A stretch of DNA of 64,000 nt, from assembly GCF_000730165.1 (NCBI RefSeq), contig NZ_CP022110.1, positions 1,433,501 through 1,497,500 on the forward strand, read 5' to 3'. Each line of letters starts with the position of its first letter. Position 1 is the stretch's first letter. This document shows positions 55,169 through 64,000 of this stretch, one piece after another. This stretch comes from Nitrospirillum viridazoti CBAmc (lineage in GTDB: Bacteria > Pseudomonadota > Alphaproteobacteria > Azospirillales > Azospirillaceae). Under the pieces are notes generated by a model. That model saw nothing but the letters and a program-made list of their open reading frames with translations. It did no database searches and was not told the origin of the DNA. The position numbers were made by a program, and so were the translations under genes.

Positions 55169-56773
55169 CTACTCGCCCGCCCCCGGCGCCGCCGCCTTGA
55201 CGAAGTGGCGGACATCGTCGGTCAGTTTATCCAGGGCGGCGCGGTTCAGGTACATCATGTGCCCGGCCTCGTAATAGCTGAAGGTCACCCGGTCGGTAGG
55301 CACGCCGTTGGCGTTCATGGCGTTCTCGTTGGAGAAGAACGGCACGCAGATGTCGTACCAGCCGCCGGCCATGAACACCTTCAGCTTGGGGTTCTGACGC
55401 ATGGCGTCGCCGTACCAGGGCGCCACGTTGGCGTAGCCGCCACCTTCATCGCCCCAGGTCTTCCAGTCCCAGTTCTTGCCCACGTCGCCGCTGGTCCGGT
55501 ACTCCCGGTCCATCTTGATGTTCAGGTCGCTCAGCAAATAGCTCTGCAGCGTGGTGGCGAAGGCGGCGCCCACGCTATAGCCGGAGGGATCGCTTTCCGC
55601 CTGGTCGCCGGCCGAATCGTATTCCTGGCCGGTATAGCGCCCGTCATAGATACCCACCACCTTGCCCTGGTCGCGCAGCAGTTCCTTGGCGAAGCGCACG
55701 TCCCGGATGCGCAGGTTGGTGCGGTCCAGGTACAGCGGCGACAGGCCGGTGAAGCGCGCCAGCTTGTCGATCACGCCCTTGCGCTCCGCCGGGGTCATGC
55801 GGTTGCCCTTCAGCAGGGCCACCGGATATTCCTCCACCGCGAACTTGCGCACCTGGTTCATGAAGGCGTCGAACCCCATGGAGGTGTCGACGATCTTCTT
55901 GTGGTACCAGGCGACGGCGGCATAGGTCGGCAGGAAGGCCGGGTAGGGCACGTCGTTGCCGCGGTTGAATTCGAACGCGCCATAGTCGACGGCGCCGGAG
56001 ATGACGATCAGGCCGTTCAGGCCCACCGGCGCGCCATTCTCCAGCAGTTCGGGCAGCAGGGCACCGATGCGCATGCCGCCATAGCTCTCACCGCCGATGA
56101 AGACGGGGGAGTTCCAGCGCTTGTGGTCGGTCAGCCAGCGGCGCATGAACTGCGCGATGGAGTGGGCGTCCTGCTTCACGCCGTAATAGTCCTTCTCCTC
56201 TCCCTTGGGCAGCAGGCGGCTGTAGCCGGTACCCACCGGGTCGATGAAGACCAGGTCGGCCACGTCCAGCAGGCTTTGCGGATTGTCCTTCAGGGGATAG
56301 GGCGGGCTGCCGGCGCTGGTGGCGTCGCTGGGCACGTCCACGCGCTTCGGGCCCCAGGCGCCCATGTGCAGCCACAGGCTGGCCGAGCCGGGGCCGCCGT
56401 TGAACAGGAAGATCAGCGGGCGCTGGGTCGCATCCTTCATGCCCTTCTTCACATAGGCGGTGGAGAAGACGGTGGCCGCATCCTCTTCCTTGTCGTTCAC
56501 CAGGTGGGTTTCACCGGCCAGCACCTGGTAGTCCACGCGCTTGCCGTTGAAGGTGCCGCTGCGGTCGACGGTGAAGTGCTTGGGCGTCCAATCCTTATCG
56601 CCCCCGGCCTTATCGCCCCCGGCCTTGTCGGCCTTGTCGTCGCTCTTGGCCTGGTCGGCCGCCGGCTTGTCGCCGGCGTTGGCGGGCGTGCTGGTGATGG
56701 CCATGTGCGTGGTCAGCAAGACCATGGCCGTGCCGGCCAGCAGGGCCGCCAGCTTCCACTTCGGTGCGGGCAT
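55169..56773 (-). CDS. S10-type serine carboxypeptidase-like exported peptidase
   Basis: 534 residues. Signal peptide with cleavage near ANA-GD, then a Lys/Asp/Gly-rich linker containing the repeated unit DKAGG. The alpha/beta-hydrolase core shows FLFNGGPGSASLWLHMGA (oxyanion hole), GESYGGMR (nucleophile Ser), GWYDICVPF (Asp) and YEAGHMMYLN (His), the S10 catalytic triad. It removes C-terminal amino acids from peptides in the periplasm or outside. Such enzymes are common in proteobacteria that feed on peptides. It is a single-gene unit on the minus strand. Confidence 0.9.
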   Translation of the reverse strand: MPAPKWKLAALLAGTAMVLLTTHMAITSTPANAGDKPAADQAKSDDKADKAGGDKAGGDKDWTPKHFTVDRSGTFNGKRVDYQVLAGETHLVNDKEEDAATVFSTAYVKKGMKDATQRPLIFLFNGGPGSASLWLHMGAWGPKRVDVPSDATSAGSPPYPLKDNPQSLLDVADLVFIDPVGTGYSRLLPKGEEKDYYGVKQDAHSIAQFMRRWLTDHKRWNSPVFIGGESYGGMRIGALLPELLENGAPVGLNGLIVISGAVDYGAFEFNRGNDVPYPAFLPTYAAVAWYHKKIVDTSMGFDAFMNQVRKFAVEEYPVALLKGNRMTPAERKGVIDKLARFTGLSPLYLDRTNLRIRDVRFAKELLRDQGKVVGIYDGRYTGQEYDSAGDQAESDPSGYSVGAAFATTLQSYLLSDLNIKMDREYRTSGDVGKNWDWKTWGDEGGGYANVAPWYGDAMRQNPKLKVFMAGGWYDICVPFFSNENAMNANGVPTDRVTFSYYEAGHMMYLNRAALDKLTDDVRHFVKAAAPGAGE

Positions 56774-57018
56774 GTGTAGGAACCCCCATAACCCCTGGTT
56801 TCGTTGTTGCCCGGCGTCCGGCGCTTCCCCGCAGTGCCGGCCCGGGCTTGGGCGCCAGTCTAGACATGAGGGGGGCGCGTGGGCAAAGGTCCCATCCGCC
56901 GCAGGCCGCTAAAAAGCGGTATGGTGCGGGCGTACGACAGTGGCCCTCGCAAATTTGCAAAGGGGGCCCACATTAGGGTGGGACTGAAAGATCGGTCCCT
57001 TTTTCAGGGGGAGAGAGA

Positions 57019-58032
57019 ATGTTCGGTCGGTTTGGTTCGCGTGCGGTCGCCGCCGTGCTGGCGGTGTCCCTGGCCTTGGCGCCTTTGGCCGCCGATGCCC
57101 GCCCGGGCCGCAGTTCCAGTTCCGGCAGCCGCGGCAGCCGGACCTACACCACGCCCGCCACCCCCTCGGTGACGGGCCAGCCCATCCAGCGCAGCATCAC
57201 CCCGCCCCCGGCAGCCGCGCCCGCGGCACCGGCCTATCAGCCGCGCCCGGCCTTCCAGCAGCCGTTCGCCCAGCCGGGATTCGCCCAGCCCAGCTTCACC
57301 CAGCGCCATCCCTTCCTGTCCGGCATGATGGGCGGCTTCCTGGGCGCCAGCCTGTACAACTCGCTGTTCGGCCATCACGGCTATGGCGTGGGCGGCGATT
57401 ACGGCAGCGGCTCGGGCGGCGCCTTCGGCGGCTTCATGCGCCTGCTGATCATGCTGGGCATCGCCTACCTGATCTACCGCCTGGTGCGCATGGCCATCAG
57501 CGGTCCGCGCACGGCCCCGGCGTCTGGCATGACCTATGAGATGTATCCGCCGCAGGACGCGCCTTACCAGGCCATGCCCTTCGGCGGGTCGGCGTCGGTG
57601 CCGCCGCCCGCGCCGGTGCCCGCCATCGGCGTGCAGATGCAGGGCCAGGACCTGTCGGCGTTCGAGCAGATCCTGACCGGCATCATGGACAGCTGGAGCA
57701 AGGGCGACCTGACGGCCCTGCGCCGCCACCTGACGCCGGAGATGCTGTCCTATTACGGCGAGGAAATGACGGAGAACCAGAGCCGGGGCATCCGCAATCT
57801 GGTGGCCGACGTCCAACTGGTGAAGGGCGACGTGGTGGAAAGCTGGCACGAGGACGGCCGCACCTATTGTACCGCCCAGCTGCGCTGGCGCGCCCGCGAC
57901 TGGACGGTGGATGAGAACACCGGCCGCGTCGTGTCCGGCGATGACCGCCACGCGGAGGAGGTGCAGGAACTCTGGACCTTCGTGCGGGCGGATGGCGGCC
58001 GCTGGCTGCTGTCGGCCATCCAGCAGGTCTGA
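57019..58032 (+). CDS. Tim44-like domain membrane protein
   Basis: 337 residues with a very good GGGGGAGAGAG site. A signal-like N-terminal helix ends at ADA-RP, then a Ser/Pro/Gln-rich region, one membrane segment (FMRLLIMLGIAYLIYRLV, near residue 145), and a C-terminal Tim44 domain (about residues 215-335, with FEQILTGIMDSWSKGDLTAL, and EVQELWTFVRADGGRWLLS). Bacterial Tim44-like proteins are membrane-attached, and their function is uncertain. Its 5' flank (56774-57018) shows nothing else. Confidence 0.9.
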   Translation: MFGRFGSRAVAAVLAVSLALAPLAADARPGRSSSSGSRGSRTYTTPATPSVTGQPIQRSITPPPAAAPAAPAYQPRPAFQQPFAQPGFAQPSFTQRHPFLSGMMGGFLGASLYNSLFGHHGYGVGGDYGSGSGGAFGGFMRLLIMLGIAYLIYRLVRMAISGPRTAPASGMTYEMYPPQDAPYQAMPFGGSASVPPPAPVPAIGVQMQGQDLSAFEQILTGIMDSWSKGDLTALRRHLTPEMLSYYGEEMTENQSRGIRNLVADVQLVKGDVVESWHEDGRTYCTAQLRWRARDWTVDENTGRVVSGDDRHAEEVQELWTFVRADGGRWLLSAIQQV

Positions 58033-58054
58033 GCCTCAGGCGCTGCGGCGGTCG

Positions 58055-61573
<3,519 letters not shown>

Positions 61574-61746
61574 CCCGACCTCACGATTCTTCAGCGGCCA
61601 TCTTCGCCAGTTAGCCTGAAGAAATCGTTAGGATTAACCCCACATCCCCAACTCTATACTTATAGGTATTGGATTCCCGATTGTTCGGATCCAGTGGTTC
61701 GGCCGCCCCACCTTTACGGGTATCCTCGGCCTGAAAGGGCGCGTGA

Positions 61747-63975
61747 TCAGGCTGCGGCCTGGTGTCGGGCCACCAGGGCATCCACCGCCTGGGCGGCTTC
61801 ATCGGTCAAGCGGAACTGGACCCGCGTGGTGTCGCCCTCCTGGGCGGTGACGCGTCCCCGGAAACGGCGGCCATCCAGGTCGATCTCGACCTCATGGCCG
61901 GCGCCGCCGATGGCGGGGCCGATCACGGCGCAGCCGCCCCGGCCGATATTGACCAGGTGATGCGTCGCGGGACCGGAAAGGGCGGCCCCCGGCGCCCCCA
62001 CGCGGGCCGGCAGGTCGATGTCGTGGCGGTCGAACTGGCGGCGATCCTCGGCCGTCTGCATGGCGACCAGGAAATGTTCCACGTCGGTGCGCAGCTGCTC
62101 CGACTGCCGCGACAGCTCGTTGGCCGCGACCAGCAATTGCCCCGAGGCTTCCTTGGTGAATTCCGCGCTGTCCCGTACCAGGGTCAGGGACTCGGTCACC
62201 TCCTGCGTACGGGCCGCGGCCTCCGCGACGTTGCGGCTGATTTCGCTGGTGGCGGCACTCTGCTGGCTGACGGCGGCGGCGATGGCGCCGGAATTGCCGT
62301 CGACAACGCCGATGGTGGTGGCGATGCGGTTGATGATGCCGATGGCGTTGTCGGCCGCGGCCTTCACGCCCCCGACCCGCGCCTGGATGTCTTCCGTCGC
62401 CTGTGCCGTTTGGTTGGCCAGGCTCTTGACCTCGGTCGCCACCACGGCGAATCCCTTGCCGGCCTCGCCGGCGCGTGCCGCCTCGATGGTGGCGTTCAAC
62501 GCCAGCAGGTTGGTTTGCGCGGCGATGGTCTGGATGAAGCGCACCACCTCGTTCACGCTCTCGGCCACGGTGGCCAGTTCATCCACCACGTTGCGGGCGT
62601 GGTCCGCCTCCTGCACCGCCGTCTTGGTGGTGGCGGCCGTCTGCTCCGCCTGCGCGCCGATCTCGTTGCTGCTGGCGGCCAGCTGCTCCGTCGCCGCCGC
62701 CACCGTCTGGGTGTTGGCCGTGGCGCGGGCGGCGCTGTCGTCGGCGGCCTGGGTGCGGGCGGCGGTGTTGTCGGCCTGGCTGGCCAGTGAGCCGGCGGTG
62801 GCCTCCAGTTCCGTGGCGGCGGCGGCCATGCCACGCAACTCGGCGCTGATGGCCAGCTGGAAATCCTTGGTCAGGGTTTCCAGCGCCTGCTGGCGGCGCA
62901 GCCGCTTTTCCTGTTCCAGGGTTTGTGCTGCTTCCAGCGCGTGGGTGCGCTGGGCGTTTTCCTTGAAGACGACCAGGGCGCGGGCCATGGCGCCGACCTC
63001 GTCCCCGTTGTCGGCGTGGGCGATGCTGGTGTCCAGGCGGCCTTGCGCCAGACCCGACATGGCGCCGGTGAGGTCGCTCAGCGGGGTGATGACGAAGCGG
63101 CGCACCACCAGGTAGACGGCGCCGCCGGCGACCGCGAACAGCGCCAGCGAGATCAGCAGCACGCGCAGCTGCGTCGCCTTGAAGCCGCTGATCCGCGCGT
63201 TCAGCAGGCGTTCCAGGTCGGCCGACGCGGCCGTGTAGAGGGCATCCTGCGTCTTCAGCGCCGACAGTGTTTCCGCGTCGGCGACGCTGCCCTTCTCGGC
63301 GCCGGCGGTCAGCGCGCCGGCGGCTTTCTGCAGGGCGGCGACCGGGGCCTCCAGGGCCTTCTTCACGCTGCCGTCCGCATTGCCGCCGTAAGCCGAGGTG
63401 GCGGAGGAATCGACGCCGGACAGCAGGGCCTTGACCCCGCCCAGGGCGACGAACAGGTCGACCTTGTTGTCCCCCGCCTGATGCGTCACTGCCCGCAGGC
63501 CCGTGGTCTGGTCCTGCAGGTCGGGCAGTTTGACCAGGACGATGTCCATGACATAGAAGCTGTCCAGGTCCGGATCCAGGATCAGGTTGGACTTGTCGCC
63601 AATCTGGGCGATCAGCGCGCGCAAGGCCGCGCGGGTGGCGGGGCTGCTGCCCCCGTCCTTCTTGCCCAGGGCCGCCACCAGCTCATCCGCCTTGGCGGCG
63701 CTCTCCATGTCCTGGCCCCAGGCGGCCTGCAACTGGCGCACGGTGGCGGCGCTGCCGGCCGCATCCACCGCGGCCCCGCCCGTTTCCGCGGCGGCCAGGC
63801 GGGCCTGCACGGTCTGCAAGCCCCTGAGGTAGGCGGTGCCGGCCAGTTCCTTGGCCGCGAAATCGATGGATATCTGCTGCTGTGCGATCAAGGCGTACAG
63901 CAGGTAGCCCACGGGAACCAGGAAAAGCAGGACGGCCAGGCCCAGCTTGTGGGCGATCTTGAGGGACTGGAGCAT
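61747..63975 (-). CDS. Methyl-accepting chemotaxis protein with C-terminal PilZ domain
   Basis: 742 residues. TM1 at residues 10-32 ([20 protein letters not shown]), a helical periplasmic ligand domain (about 35-270), TM2 ([20 protein letters not shown]) and a HAMP region ([19 protein letters not shown]). The signalling domain has the hairpin tip [20 protein letters not shown] and flanking coiled coils. A PilZ domain follows with [15 protein letters not shown] and a later NIGRGGCAV, the RxxxR and (D/N)xSxxG-type motifs that bind c-di-GMP, with the Ser position replaced by Gly. It couples chemotaxis to c-di-GMP. Confidence 0.93.
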   Translation of the reverse strand: MLQSLKIAHKLGLAVLLFLVPVGYLLYALIAQQQISIDFAAKELAGTAYLRGLQTVQARLAAAETGGAAVDAAGSAATVRQLQAAWGQDMESAAKADELVAALGKKDGGSSPATRAALRALIAQIGDKSNLILDPDLDSFYVMDIVLVKLPDLQDQTTGLRAVTHQAGDNKVDLFVALGGVKALLSGVDSSATSAYGGNADGSVKKALEAPVAALQKAAGALTAGAEKGSVADAETLSALKTQDALYTAASADLERLLNARISGFKATQLRVLLISLALFAVAGGAVYLVVRRFVITPLSDLTGAMSGLAQGRLDTSIAHADNGDEVGAMARALVVFKENAQRTHALEAAQTLEQEKRLRRQQALETLTKDFQLAISAELRGMAAAATELEATAGSLASQADNTAARTQAADDSAARATANTQTVAAATEQLAASSNEIGAQAEQTAATTKTAVQEADHARNVVDELATVAESVNEVVRFIQTIAAQTNLLALNATIEAARAGEAGKGFAVVATEVKSLANQTAQATEDIQARVGGVKAAADNAIGIINRIATTIGVVDGNSGAIAAAVSQQSAATSEISRNVAEAAARTQEVTESLTLVRDSAEFTKEASGQLLVAANELSRQSEQLRTDVEHFLVAMQTAEDRRQFDRHDIDLPARVGAPGAALSGPATHHLVNIGRGGCAVIGPAIGGAGHEVEIDLDGRRFRGRVTAQEGDTTRVQFRLTDEAAQAVDALVARHQAAA

Positions 63976-64000
63976 CGTGACGATCCTGTTACGGAAAGAG

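Overview
The window is a high-GC Gram-negative chromosome segment. Periplasmic lipoproteins, a NodT-type outer-membrane factor, a BBP2-type porin, KdpFABC-KdpDE, hybrid histidine kinases with Hpt domains, a PilZ-tailed chemoreceptor and heavy GC bias at third codon positions suggest a free-living or plant-associated alphaproteobacterium of the Rhodospirillales/Azospirillaceae type. That placement is inference from gene style, not a database match. I saw no rRNA, tRNA, CRISPR array or intact insertion sequence.

Left end (1-5 kb), an accessory zone. An AT-rich island carries a DUF262 protein overlapping by 8 nt a P-loop ATPase that runs off the window; this looks like a defence-type pair. Next to it lies a decayed 3' fragment of a LysR gene, a short operon of a GH24-type muramidase without a signal peptide plus two paralogous exported proteins (a possible effector/immunity set), and then the intact LysR gene of which the fragment is a near-identical copy. 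The LysR 3' end is therefore a recombination boundary.

5-18 kb: a flavoprotein monooxygenase divergent from LysR with a T-N11-A site between them; an HTH-fused citrate-synthase-like protein divergent from a CoA-transferase across a palindromic operator; a PepSY membrane protein with a small membrane partner; an acyl-CoA thioesterase and an acyl-CoA ligase; a porin; RlpA; a low-GC lipoprotein; an ankyrin-repeat protein; and a secreted helical protein.

18.6-29 kb: a potassium-homeostasis block consisting of a 27-residue membrane peptide, kdpF, kdpA, kdpB, kdpC, a repeat/hairpin region, kdpD, kdpE, a PTS IIA (PtsN-like) protein and a CBS-BON protein. 29-36 kb: an EF-hand protein, then three exported glycosidases (GH2, GH29, GH31) whose combined specificities match removal of galactose, fucose and xylose from xyloglucan.

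36-45 kb: DUF2267 protein, GST, an NmrA-like reductase divergent from a LysR regulator, a secreted repeat protein, two MFS exporters, an SMP-30 lactonase and a thioredoxin with a large unrecognised C-terminal domain. 45-50 kb: a MacA-MacB-outer-membrane-factor export operon behind a 600-bp AT-rich leader. 50-64 kb: signalling genes (HD-GYP regulator, two large hybrid kinases, chemoreceptor with PilZ), mixed with a DUF1902/HicA pair in which both genes carry an early amber codon, an S10-type peptidase and a Tim44-domain protein.
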